Shown: positions 1 to 6,344, counted from the first letter of the stretch. The stretch is 15,217 nucleotides of DNA from Akkermansia sp. (GCA_017628435.1 JAGBZE010000229.1:1-15217); one strand, 5' to 3'. Translations and numbers: made by a program. The notes: generated by a model not told the origin, from the sequence alone.

Positions 1-955
1 CGCGGAATAGATTCTCAAACAGCATCACACAAAGAACCGAGCCACCCAGCGATGCAATCACCCGTCTGGTCACCGGTTTGAACTCTACTCGCACACACGC
101 GAATTTCAGGCCCATATAGACAACCATACAGGGAATAGGCAAAAAGGCTGACAAGAACACCGTGGCCTGGTCAATGATGGATTCGCCCCGGAACATACGT
201 CCCAGTTCCATACCCACCGCACCCGCTGCCAGAAACAGAATGGCCAGCACCACGGCCGGTCGGCGGTATTTCTGCCACACCTCCGCTGAGACTCTGTGCT
301 CCAGGAAATACCCCACCAGCACATAAAAAGCGCAGTACCCGGCAGAAAACGGCAGTGTACCCGTCTGCGGATGAAACGGCAGCCAATAGCTGAACTGGCT
401 ATGCCCAATGTATTCCCCCATCAAGAGACCACATACGGGCAACACGCAGCAGAACACAGCCTGCACCCCCAGCATATAAAGAAACATCTGGCGAGTCATC
501 GCCCTGGCAACCATGCGCAGAATGGGCAGCAACAGCAGGATTCCAAGGTATGCACACAGAAACCAGCTTGCCCAGAAATCATTATAGGCGCCCAGATTCT
601 TATGGAACATGTAACAAATATCCCAGATTCCACTTGTCTCCCTGCCCCGGCAGAGATACAGCACATACTGCATCCCCCCGATGAAGAGGATAATCCCCAG
701 AAAACGGAGCACCCGATGTTTCAGCAGCCGGGAAATCGATTCCTCCTTATGCAGGAGCAGCGCGCCTGTTGCCATCAGAAACAACGGTACCGCCATCTTC
801 ACCACCTGGTTCTGCACCAGCATCCACCAGTATAACACCTCCCCATTCTGCTCAGCAGGTAAAAAGAAACTGCCGCATGTGTGATTCAACACCACACAAT
901 AGATGGCAATAAGGCGTAGAATGTCCAGGTATATCTTGTCTCTCTGCTCGGGCAT
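1..955 (-). CDS. Acyltransferase family 3 membrane protein (partial, C-terminus beyond left edge)
   Basis: An uninterrupted minus-strand frame runs from an ATG at 955 to the window edge, giving 318 codons without a stop. The N-terminus reads MPEQRDKIYLDILRLIAIYC followed by VVLNHTCG. This is the acyltransferase-3 (OafA/WecH-like) signature: a short cytoplasmic start, a D-x-x-R pair, then a first membrane helix with a conserved histidine. About eight to ten hydrophobic segments follow, for example around VPLFLMATGALLL, FLGIILFIGGMQYVLYL and WFLCAYLGILLLLPIL. Members O-acylate surface glycans or other envelope molecules in the inner membrane; the substrate here cannot be read from sequence. Family members are usually 330-400 aa, so little is missing. 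A TTGCAA-17-GATAAT promoter lies just upstream and sets the start. The gene diverges from the RlpA-like gene. Family call fairly secure, substrate unknown. Confidence 0.85.
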   Translation of the reverse strand, partial: MPEQRDKIYLDILRLIAIYCVVLNHTCGSFFLPAEQNGEVLYWWMLVQNQVVKMAVPLFLMATGALLLHKEESISRLLKHRVLRFLGIILFIGGMQYVLYLCRGRETSGIWDICYMFHKNLGAYNDFWASWFLCAYLGILLLLPILRMVARAMTRQMFLYMLGVQAVFCCVLPVCGLLMGEYIGHSQFSYWLPFHPQTGTLPFSAGYCAFYVLVGYFLEHRVSAEVWQKYRRPAVVLAILFLAAGAVGMELGRMFRGESIIDQATVFLSAFLPIPCMVVYMGLKFACVRVEFKPVTRRVIASLGGSVLCVMLFENLFR

Positions 956-979
956 AATCCAACTTTGACGCGATGGCTG

Positions 980-1008
980 ATTATCCGATATCCATCAACC
1001 TTTTGCAA
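980..1008 (-). promoter_or_regulatory. Promoter of the acyltransferase gene
   Basis: On the minus strand a -35 TTGCAA (1003-1008) and a -10 GATAAT (980-985) are separated by exactly 17 bp. The predicted transcription start is near 973, giving a leader of about 18 nt without a Shine-Dalgarno sequence. Spacing and hexamers match the other promoters in the window. Predicted only. Confidence 0.6.
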
Positions 1009-1124
1009 GCACAAAGCCACCCGACAAAACAACCCGGCCGGAATACAGACACGCCTCAAACTATTTGCATTGCCGCGAGGCATCCATTATTACTAAAAAG
1101 AAGCTCGCCGTAGCATTCGTTTTG

Positions 1125-1140
1125 TGTTAGAGTGGCAGCA
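1125..1140 (+). promoter_or_regulatory. Extended -10 promoter directly before the RlpA-like gene
   Basis: The -10 element TAGAGT (1128-1133) is preceded by TGT (1125-1127), making an extended -10. At 17-bp spacing the -35 is poor (TCGCCG, 1105-1110). The -10 ends 6 nt before the ATG at 1140, so transcription should begin at or next to the start codon and the mRNA would be leaderless. This is the weakest of the promoters listed. Confidence 0.4.
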
Positions 1141-1619
1141 TGGTACGTTTCTGTTCATGGCTGGCCGCTGCGGCGGTGTTGCTGCTGGTGGGTTGCCAGC
1201 AGATAATGCACCCCGGTTTCCCGGAGTATAAGGGCTACAAGAAGGCCCCCTACACGATTAAAGGCACCCGTTTTGTGCCCATGAGCGTAGAAAGCGCGCT
1301 GCACTACAAGGCCACCGGCATTGCCTCACACTATGAAGCCGATGGCGATAAGGGCGCTATCGGGCAGAGGCTGTACCGCCACCAGCGCTATGCTGCCCAC
1401 CGTACCCTGCCCCTGCCCTGCACCGTGCGCGTCACCTGCCACCGCACCGGCAAGAGCTGCATTGTGCGCGTGGCCGACCGCGGACCGTATATCAAGGGCC
1501 GCCTCATCGATGTGGGCACCAAGGTAGCTAAGGAACTCGGGTTCTACGAGCGCGGGCTCGACACCGTGACCGTGGAGGTCATCTCCGTGGGCGACGGCAA
1601 GTGGCGCCGCTTCCCATAA
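1140..1619 (+). CDS. rlpA: RlpA-like lipoprotein (double-psi beta-barrel, lytic transglycosylase family)
   Basis: 159 aa. A lipoprotein signal peptide ends in LVGC, with the lipidated cysteine at residue 19, so the protein should sit in the outer membrane facing the periplasm. A double-psi beta-barrel of the RlpA family follows at about residues 57-155. It includes YKATGIASHY, AAHRTLPLP (His87), ADRGPY (Asp113), KGRLIDVGTKVAKELGF and a final DTVTVEVI strand. RlpA proteins cleave peptidoglycan glycan strands denuded of stem peptides and help daughter-cell separation. No SPOR domain is present; many homologues carry one. The usual Gly-Glu before the His motif is Gly-Gln here (Gln76), so a residue thought important for catalysis may be missing. 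The gene is monocistronic between its own promoter and a hairpin terminator chain. The fold is confident; activity is uncertain. Confidence 0.8.
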   Translation: MVRFCSWLAAAAVLLLVGCQQIMHPGFPEYKGYKKAPYTIKGTRFVPMSVESALHYKATGIASHYEADGDKGAIGQRLYRHQRYAAHRTLPLPCTVRVTCHRTGKSCIVRVADRGPYIKGRLIDVGTKVAKELGFYERGLDTVTVEVISVGDGKWRRFP

Positions 1620-1637
1620 GCCCGAACGCAGTGAGGA

Positions 1638-1713
1638 TTTCGTCCTGCCGCAGGCAGGATATCGTCACGAAGTGATTTCGTCCAGCCCCGGCAGGGGCTG
1701 GATTTCGTTTTTT
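1638..1713 (+). repeat. Chain of three hairpins with TTTCG-type linkers, ending in a terminator
   Basis: Starting 18 nt after the RlpA-like stop there is a regular string: TTTCG; hairpin 1 (1643-1659, TCCTGCC/GGCAGGA, loop GCA); TATCG; hairpin 2 (1665-1675, TCAC/GTGA, loop GAA); TTTCG; hairpin 3 (1681-1702, TCCAGCCCC/GGGGCTGGA, loop GGCA); TTTCG; then six T. All stems are perfect, all begin with TC and end with GA, and all linkers are 5 nt. Hairpin 3 plus the T-run works as an intrinsic terminator. The other two hairpins are not needed for that, so the array looks like a repeat family. See findings. Confidence 0.7.
1681..1713 (+). terminator. Rho-independent terminator of the RlpA-like gene
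   Basis: A perfect 9-bp stem (1681-1689 with 1694-1702) with loop GGCA is followed by TTTCG and six T. It is the last hairpin of the chain described at 1638-1713 and is oriented to end the RlpA-like transcript. Confidence 0.75.
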
Positions 1714-1780
1714 CCTGTGCGCGGAGCATAACAAACTCCGGTTTCCCTGGGATACGCCCCCCCCGATGGTCAGACGCAAA

Positions 1781-1814
1781 AAAAATCCCCAGTCCATGCG
1801 GACTGGGGATTTTT
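1781..1814 (-). terminator. Rho-independent terminator of rpsB-tsf
   Basis: A perfect 15-bp inverted repeat (1781-1795 with 1800-1814) has a 4-nt loop; its GC core is ATCCCCAGTCC. On the minus strand it begins 23 nt after the tsf stop and ends in eight T, a strong terminator. On the plus strand it is followed by only five T, so it may also catch read-through from the RlpA-like gene. Confidence 0.92.
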
Positions 1815-1837
1815 CGTTGCAAATTGACTTGCAAAAC

Positions 1838-2704
1838 TTATGCACCAAGCTGGAAGCGCTCGAAAGCCTTCACAGTGATGGTGTCGCCCAGAGTCTTGCC
1901 GGTAGCGGCAACGAGGGCCTCCACGCTCATGGAGGGATCCTTCACGAACTCCTGGCTCATCAGGCAGCTCTGCTTGTAGAGAGCCTTGAGCTTGCCGGGA
2001 AGAATCTTCTCCAGCAGGTGCTCGGGCTTGCCTTCAGCGATGAGCTGAGCCTTGGCGATTTCCTGCTCCTCGGCCACGAAGGCGGGATCCAGGGAGGAGG
2101 AGTCCACGCTCTTGGGAGCGCAGGCGGCGATGTGCAGGGTGATGTCCTTGCACATGGTGGCGAAAGCCTCAGCAGCGGCGGTCTCAGCCTTGCCGGTTTC
2201 CACCTGCAGGAGCACGCCCACCTTACCACCCATGTGGATGTAGGAGGTCACGGTGCCCTCGCCGGCCAGCGTGTAGCGGCCGAACTTGCGCAGCTTCATG
2301 TTCTCACCGATGGCAGCGCACTGCTCAGCAATGTACTTCTCCACGGTGGTGCCGTTCATGGCCACTTCCAGAGCCTCAGCCAGCGTAGCGGCGGAGGAAG
2401 CCTTCAGCGTGGCAGCCACTTCGGCCACCAGAGCCTTGAACTTGTCGCCCTTGGAGCAGAAGTCGGTCTCGCAGTTGATTTCGAGGATGATGCCATCCTT
2501 GCCTTCAACCACGGTGGTCACGATACCTTCCTTAGCCTCGCGGTCGGCCTTCTTGGCGGCCTTGGCGATGCCCTTCTCGCGGAGGTACTTCACGGCTTCG
2601 TCCATGTTGCCGTCGCACTCCATGAGGGCCTTCTTGCAGTCCATCATGCCGGCATCAGTCTTGATGCGCAGCTCTTTCACCATTGCGGGTGTGATATCAG
2701 CCAT
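1838..2704 (-). CDS. tsf: Translation elongation factor Ts
   Basis: 288 aa. EF-Ts is the guanine-nucleotide exchange factor that regenerates EF-Tu-GTP in the cytoplasm. The N-terminal UBA-like domain carries the family signature RIKTDAGMMDCKKALMECDG (about residues 13-32), followed by EAVKYLREKGIAKAAKKADR. The EF-Tu-contacting core motif reads ETDFCSKGDKF, where most bacteria have TDFV, a mild substitution. The C-terminal dimerisation region runs through PEHLLEKILPGKLKALYKQSC to the end, and the length is normal for the family. It starts 24 nt after the rpsB stop, the conserved S2/EF-Ts order, and is followed by a strong terminator. The ATG has no Shine-Dalgarno sequence, so translation may be coupled to rpsB. 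Very secure. Confidence 0.98.
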   Translation of the reverse strand: MADITPAMVKELRIKTDAGMMDCKKALMECDGNMDEAVKYLREKGIAKAAKKADREAKEGIVTTVVEGKDGIILEINCETDFCSKGDKFKALVAEVAATLKASSAATLAEALEVAMNGTTVEKYIAEQCAAIGENMKLRKFGRYTLAGEGTVTSYIHMGGKVGVLLQVETGKAETAAAEAFATMCKDITLHIAACAPKSVDSSSLDPAFVAEEQEIAKAQLIAEGKPEHLLEKILPGKLKALYKQSCLMSQEFVKDPSMSVEALVAATGKTLGDTITVKAFERFQLGA

Positions 2705-2728
2705 TGTCTTGGTAAAATGGGTTAGGAT

Positions 2729-3412
2729 TTAGGCGGGCTTGTTCTTGTTGATAGCCTCTACGAGCACGGAGAGAACCAGACGAATGGAACGCACGGCGTC
2801 GTCATTGCCGGGGATGGGGAAATCCACGGTCTCGGGGTCGGCGTTGGTGTCGGTCAGAACGATCACGGGGATGCCCAGGATGTGAGCCTCGCGGATAGCG
2901 ATGTCCTCGTGGTCGGCGCCGATGGCAACCATCACGTCGGGAGCGCCACCCATGTTGCGGATACCCTGCAGGTTGCGCTGCAGCTTCTCGCGCTCACGAG
3001 CCAGAGCGGCAAGTTCCTTCTTGGACATGCTCTTGTACTCGGGCTGCTTGTCGAGGTTCTCGAGGTAGTCCAGACGAGCGATGCTCTTCTTGATGGTGGT
3101 CATGTTGGTGAGCATACCGCCGAGCCAGCGGAAGTTCACGTAGTACTGACCGGTAGCCTCAGCGGCATCCTTCACGGCCTCCTGAGCCTGGCGCTTGCAG
3201 CCCACGAAGAGGATCTTCTTGTTCTTGGCAGCAAGTTCACCAAGGAAGGCGCTGGCCTTGTCGAGGCACTTCTCGGTCTCTTCCAGGTTGATGATGTGGA
3301 TGCCATTCTTCTGGGTGAGAATGTACTTCTTCATGTTCGGATGCCACTTGCGGGTCTGATGACCAAAGTGCACACCGGCTTCCACCATCTTGGTAACGAG
3401 TTCGTTAATCAT
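2729..3412 (-). CDS. rpsB: Small ribosomal subunit protein uS2
   Basis: 227 aa, a component of the 30S subunit. Typical S2 segments are visible in order: MVEAGVHFGHQTRKWHPNM near the start, YILTQKNGIHIINLEET, ILFVGCKRQAQEAV, YYVNFRWLGGMLTNMTTI, a charged helical insertion rich in Lys, Glu and Arg, GGAPDVMVAIGADHEDIAI, GIPVIVLTDTNADPETVDFPIPGND, and AVRSIRLVLSVLVEAI. The start chosen is MINELVTKMVEAG at 3412. A longer in-frame version would add about 14 non-homologous residues encoded by the leader. First gene of the rpsB-tsf operon, with a strong promoter and a leader of about 108 nt that may carry regulatory structure. Confidence 0.98.
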   Translation of the reverse strand: MINELVTKMVEAGVHFGHQTRKWHPNMKKYILTQKNGIHIINLEETEKCLDKASAFLGELAAKNKKILFVGCKRQAQEAVKDAAEATGQYYVNFRWLGGMLTNMTTIKKSIARLDYLENLDKQPEYKSMSKKELAALAREREKLQRNLQGIRNMGGAPDVMVAIGADHEDIAIREAHILGIPVIVLTDTNADPETVDFPIPGNDDAVRSIRLVLSVLVEAINKNKPA

Positions 3413-3520
3413 TGTATTTGTATATGTTGTGTGTAACCTTGCGGCAGGATACACGGGGTTTTGGAAGGTGCTGCGCTTAGCCCCCAGCCCTCCGTTGTTG
3501 GTATTGCAGCATCAGCGGGG
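3413..3520 (-). promoter_or_regulatory. rpsB leader (5' UTR) with possible autoregulatory structure
   Basis: The promoter at 3527-3555 puts the transcription start near 3520, so about 108 nt precede the ATG at 3412. This is far longer than the other leaders in the window. A hairpin at 3431-3454 has outer arms GTGTA/TACAC, one mismatch, then CCT/AGG around a 6-nt loop. It lies 19-42 nt before the start codon. Ribosomal protein S2 represses its own mRNA through such leaders in other bacteria; that this leader does so is inference. Confidence 0.45.
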
Positions 3521-3526
3521 ACGCAC

Positions 3527-3555
3527 AGGATACTCCCATAGGGGTTGAATGTCAA
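3527..3555 (-). promoter_or_regulatory. Strong promoter of rpsB-tsf
   Basis: On the minus strand the -35 is a consensus TTGACA (3550-3555) and the -10 is TATCCT (3527-3532), with exactly 17 bp between. This is the best -35 in the window, as expected for a ribosomal protein operon. Confidence 0.8.
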
Positions 3556-3601
3556 GCAAAATGCTGATTTTCCAAAGGCAAAATGCAGAATAAAACGCAA
3601 G

Positions 3602-3623
3602 CGTGCCACCGGCAGGTGGCACG
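3602..3623 (-). terminator. Terminator after the DUF3592 gene cluster
   Basis: A perfect 9-bp stem, CGTGCCACC (3602-3610) with GGTGGCACG (3615-3623), has a 4-nt loop and begins 11 nt after the stop of the last DUF3592 gene. On the minus strand it is followed by a moderately T-rich stretch (CTTGCGTTTTATT). The GGCA loop between CC and GG is the same as in the RlpA-gene terminator. Moderately strong. Confidence 0.6.
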
Positions 3624-3634
3624 TGGTGGCCGAA

Positions 3635-4687
3635 TCAATTCACTTTGATAAGCATACGGGAAGACTCATGCTCCTTTTTCCGGGAGCGCCAATCTCTCCT
3701 CAGACTCCGCACATACCAGGCCAGAACAAGAGCCATAAGGGCCGGTATGAAGATGAGCGAATCGTCCTTGATCGTAACATTTTCCGGTTTCGCAGGGTCA
3801 TACAACAGAGGAATCCGGGTACCGGGCTCATGCTCTGGTGATTTATCGTAACCATTCTGGCTTACGGCGCTGCACACCTGACCATCAGCGGTGGTAAAGC
3901 TCACAACAGGGTAGAACACCTTGATTCTCCTGCTACACCCGATAAGACGCTTTCTGTATCTGGAGCCTTGTTCGTAGGATACGATGGTAGCGGTGGTTTC
4001 CTGCCCCGCAAGGTACAGGTAGATATCGTTGAGATAAAAGGAAATACCCACCACGAGAACACCGATTGTCAGAATGCTCCGCCAGGAAAGCGAGTGTGCC
4101 TCCTTCGTCCGTTGAATGACCGACGCTTCCCGTTTTTCGCCTTCTGCCGGCAGCGATACGCCAAGCTGCTCGAAGACGGGGCCGGGGTCCTGCTCCGGCG
4201 GCAGGTCGATGAATCCCCGGGGCATGCAGTCATTCCCCATGTACTCTTCTGCCAGATAGTAATCCATGTGGCCATTATTGCGGCGCAGGGTTCTGTATAC
4301 CATCTTCGGCCGCACGGTAAAGGTCAGTACAACCGGCTCCTGCTTCCTCCTTGCAGAATGCTCGATAATGAATGCGCGGCGGTTGCTGAGCGCATAGGTC
4401 TCATAGCGCCCCCTGGAATACTCCTGCCTTGCAGTCAGTGCCAGAATGATGCCCAGTGCCAGACAAAGATGCGCCAGATAGGAAGGGTCATCGCCACTGC
4501 TGCAGGCAGCGGCGACATATCCTGCAAGCGCCAGAAGCAGCAGCACGCCGGCCAGCACCCACAGCGATTTTCGTTTTACATGAGTGGCAGAACTGGACGT
4601 GGCAGCATAACTCCAGAGCAGCTTCTCATGCCGCGACAACTCAAACGGCAGAAGATTTGAAAGCGGCGTCATCGTGTATGCAGTCAT
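3635..4687 (-). CDS. DUF3592-type membrane protein, paralogue 1
   Basis: 350 aa, function unknown. After a short cytoplasmic start come two membrane helices (about residues 40-65 and 75-90). Next is a soluble region with ETYALSNRRAFIIE and VVLTFTVRPKMVYRTLRR, which resembles a bacterial PH-like domain and ends in IDLPPEQDPGPVFEQLG. A third helix is near residue 205-225. A DUF3592-like segment follows: EQGSRYRKR, VFYPVVSFTTADGQVC, NGYDKSPEHEPGTRIPLLYDPAKPE. A C-terminal helix and a basic tail close the protein. It is a clear tandem paralogue of the gene just upstream, 22 nt away, and both were probably made by duplication and are co-transcribed. The ATG at 4687 was kept; a second in-frame ATG lies five codons in. 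Domain assignment is from memory of family patterns. Confidence 0.75.
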   Translation of the reverse strand: MTAYTMTPLSNLLPFELSRHEKLLWSYAATSSSATHVKRKSLWVLAGVLLLLALAGYVAAACSSGDDPSYLAHLCLALGIILALTARQEYSRGRYETYALSNRRAFIIEHSARRKQEPVVLTFTVRPKMVYRTLRRNNGHMDYYLAEEYMGNDCMPRGFIDLPPEQDPGPVFEQLGVSLPAEGEKREASVIQRTKEAHSLSWRSILTIGVLVVGISFYLNDIYLYLAGQETTATIVSYEQGSRYRKRLIGCSRRIKVFYPVVSFTTADGQVCSAVSQNGYDKSPEHEPGTRIPLLYDPAKPENVTIKDDSLIFIPALMALVLAWYVRSLRRDWRSRKKEHESSRMLIKVN

Positions 4688-4709
4688 TTAAATTTCATGA
4701 GCGGCAGCA

Positions 4710-5750
4710 TTATTCAGCCTTGCTGGAGCATTCCACCTCAATGAACTCACACTGGCGCTCCCTGCGCCAACGCTTGATTTCCTTCCAGATGCTCCACAAG
4801 GCCCAGAATATGGCGGCCAGAAGCACCAGGGGACGTATCAGAATACTATCGTCTTTAATGGTGGCATAGCGAGGCTCATCGGGGTGGTACAATATCTGCA
4901 CCGTTTCCCCCGGAGCGCAAGCCGGGCTCTTGTCATAGCCCGTCTGGCTGTTCGTGACACAGGTGCGGCCATCGGCAGTATGGAAGGCCACAATGGGATA
5001 ATACACCGACACTTCACGCTTGCTGCGGCGGCCGCGCTTTTCGGTTCCCTGCTCGTAGGCGACCACCTTGGCTGTGGCCTCCTCTCCCACAACATATAGA
5101 TCCGCACCGTGCTCATCATAGCACAGAGCAAAACCGACGGCGAACAGCCCCATCAGCAGCATATACCCGAAAATACTCTGCGCAGGCAGAGTGGGGCGCT
5201 TGTACTCACAGACAGCCCGCTTCTTCTCACCCCTGGCCGGCAGGGTGGCGCCCAGCTGCTCAAAAACGGCGGCGGGGTCCAGCTCCGGCGGCAGGTGCAT
5301 AAAGCCTGTGCTGAGAGTCAGGTTGCCGCGGTGTTCCTTGCCCAGCACATAATCCACCGTGCCGTTGCGGCGGCGCTTTACCTTGTAAATCATGTGCGGG
5401 TGCACCTCGAAACTGATAATCAGCCACTTCTCCTTCGGCTTGGGCGGTTGCTCCTGAATGTAGGCCTTCTTATCCGTCAGCACATACACGGTGCGGCGGA
5501 CAACACCGCGATGGTGAACGAGTTTTATCACCCCCACAACGATGATGAACAGGAACAGGCCGCCGAATACCAGCGCCAGTTTGCCGGTTATTTCTTCCTC
5601 GGCCAGGCCATAGGTGATGCCGCAGCCCGCAACCAGGCACAGCAGAACACCCAGCGTCACCATATCCCACTTCTCCGAAAGCTGCGGTTTGCGGCATTTC
5701 CACAGCAATTCCTCCCCCTCCGGCACAATTACCTCAAAATCTTCATTCAT
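4710..5750 (-). CDS. DUF3592-type membrane protein, paralogue 2
   Basis: 346 aa from the ATG at 5750 (MNEDFEVIVPEGEELLWKCR). An upstream TTG-started extension is unlikely because it reads through a hairpin. Same order as its neighbour: two membrane helices, a PH-like region (YVLTDKKAYIQE; SFEVHPHMIYKVKRRRNG; MHLPPELDPAAVFEQLG), a third helix, a DUF3592-like segment (VAYEQGTEKRGRR; VSVYYPIVAFHTADGRTC; GYDKSPACAPGETVQILYHP; ATIKDDSI), and a last helix with a basic, Trp-rich tail. Shared motifs with the neighbour include LPPE-DP--VFEQLG, YEQG, TADG--C, GYDKSP and TIKDDS. The role is unknown; an envelope-associated function is inferred from topology only. Confidence 0.75.
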   Translation of the reverse strand: MNEDFEVIVPEGEELLWKCRKPQLSEKWDMVTLGVLLCLVAGCGITYGLAEEEITGKLALVFGGLFLFIIVVGVIKLVHHRGVVRRTVYVLTDKKAYIQEQPPKPKEKWLIISFEVHPHMIYKVKRRRNGTVDYVLGKEHRGNLTLSTGFMHLPPELDPAAVFEQLGATLPARGEKKRAVCEYKRPTLPAQSIFGYMLLMGLFAVGFALCYDEHGADLYVVGEEATAKVVAYEQGTEKRGRRSKREVSVYYPIVAFHTADGRTCVTNSQTGYDKSPACAPGETVQILYHPDEPRYATIKDDSILIRPLVLLAAIFWALWSIWKEIKRWRRERQCEFIEVECSSKAE

Positions 5751-5767
5751 AGAACAATCAAAATACT

Positions 5768-5791
5768 CCCCGCGCCCGGATAGGCGCAGGG
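5768..5791 (-). terminator. Hairpin between the 97-aa gene and the DUF3592 gene (terminator or attenuator)
   Basis: CCCCGCGCC (5768-5776) pairs with GGCGCAGGG (5783-5791), 9 bp including one G-T pair, around a 6-nt loop. On the minus strand the stem is followed by AGTATTTTGATTGTT and lies 27 nt after the stop of the 97-aa gene. It could end that transcript or reduce read-through into the DUF3592 genes. The T-tract is interrupted, so partial termination is most plausible. Confidence 0.45.
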
Positions 5792-5818
5792 ACGGATTAA
5801 AATCTGAGCTTCGCAATC

Positions 5819-6112
5819 TTACTTCTTCCCGGCCATGCGGGCAGCCAGCACCAGGTAGGTCACCAGCTTGGGCGTATCGGCCAGCAGCTGCTGGATTTCA
5901 GCAGGGAACGGAAGCGTGGTCACGGCCTCTGCCTGGATTTTGCCGCCGCCCTTCATGGCCTCGGTCACAAATTTCTGGATGATACCCACGGCCTCCTTAT
6001 TGGACAGCAGGGTTTCGAGCTGCTCCTTGATACCCTCCGGGCAGTTGGCGCGCAGATTGCCCATGACCTTGTTGCGGATAGCGACAGCGGCAAGATTCTG
6101 AAGAAGTCCCAT
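5819..6112 (-). CDS. Hypothetical 97-aa protein
   Basis: 97 aa, not recognised. MGLLQNLAAVAIRNKVMGNL at the start is an amphipathic helix; the rest looks all-alpha, with ANCPEGIKEQLETLLSNKEAV and IIQKFVTEAMKGGGKIQ and an Ala/Leu-rich C-terminal helix ending in a basic AGKK. No signal peptide or clear membrane segment. It has a good promoter 38 nt upstream, placed inside a palindrome, and is the first gene of a minus-strand cluster with the two DUF3592 paralogues (68-nt gap containing a hairpin). The promoter, ATG and codon use support a real gene; the function is unknown. Confidence 0.75.
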   Translation of the reverse strand: MGLLQNLAAVAIRNKVMGNLRANCPEGIKEQLETLLSNKEAVGIIQKFVTEAMKGGGKIQAEAVTTLPFPAEIQQLLADTPKLVTYLVLAARMAGKK

Positions 6113-6149
6113 AATCGTGTGTGTTTCTATATGTTGGTTCGTTGCCTGT

Positions 6150-6179
6150 CATCATACCGCCCCGGCGAAATGATGTCCA
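6150..6179 (-). promoter_or_regulatory. Promoter of the 97-aa gene and DUF3592 cluster, inside an operator-like palindrome
   Basis: On the minus strand the -35 is TGGACA (6174-6179) and the -10 is TATGAT (6151-6156), 17 bp apart, one mismatch each from consensus. A 26-bp interrupted palindrome covers the same ground (6150-6175): outer arms CATCAT/ATGATG and inner arms CGCC/GGCG, 10 of 13 positions symmetric. A protein bound there would block RNA polymerase. The leader is about 32 nt. Confidence 0.65.
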
Positions 6180-6192
6180 GAATATTTTGAGT

Positions 6193-6218
6193 GAATAGTG
6201 AAGAGAATAATGAATTGA
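6193..6218 (+). repeat. Degenerate GAATAGT heptamer tract
   Basis: Runs of seven-base units related to GAATAGT: GAATAGT (6193-6199), a shortened GAAGA, GAATAAT (6205-6211) and GAATTGA. The same heptamer, in the opposite orientation, forms a cleaner tract at 7191-7223, so the two flank the small membrane protein and RhuM remnant. Confidence 0.55.
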
Positions 6219-6252
6219 GAAAAAGTGGTATCAGGACGAACGCCTGGCAGGT

Positions 6253-6333
6253 TAATCTGCGCGGCATGTGTCGGTTCAGCAGGGCAACAGGTTTCCGGGT
6301 ACGGGACTGAGAGTCCCGTGCTCCGACAGATTA
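6253..6333. other. Folded intergenic segment of about 81 nt
   Basis: Three nested perfect stems can be drawn on either strand: TAATC/GATTA (6253-6257 with 6329-6333), TGTCGG/CCGACA (6269-6274 with 6323-6328), and a terminal hairpin ACGGGACT/AGTCCCGT (6301-6308 with 6312-6319, loop GAG). It lies 11 nt after the stop of the small membrane protein gene, and no T-tract follows, so it is not a standard intrinsic terminator. It may be a 3' UTR structure, a factor-dependent terminator or a small RNA. Confidence 0.35.
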
Positions 6334-6344
6334 TGCGGCATGCA

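Noticed and set aside
296..835. A 179-codon plus-strand frame near the left edge
   Set aside because: Rich in His, Gln and Pro with no domain; the minus strand codes for a continuous acyltransferase here.
886..1083. A 65-codon minus-strand frame
   Set aside because: It overlaps the acyltransferase start and its promoter in another frame and has no recognisable features.
1757..1764. A run of eight C, considered as a phase-variation tract
   Set aside because: It lies in the gap between two convergent terminators, not in a promoter or coding region, so slippage would have no clear effect.
1766..2725. A 319-codon plus-strand frame opposite tsf
   Set aside because: It starts inside the tsf terminator, is a low-complexity Leu/Gly/His-rich shadow, and conflicts with the secure EF-Ts gene.
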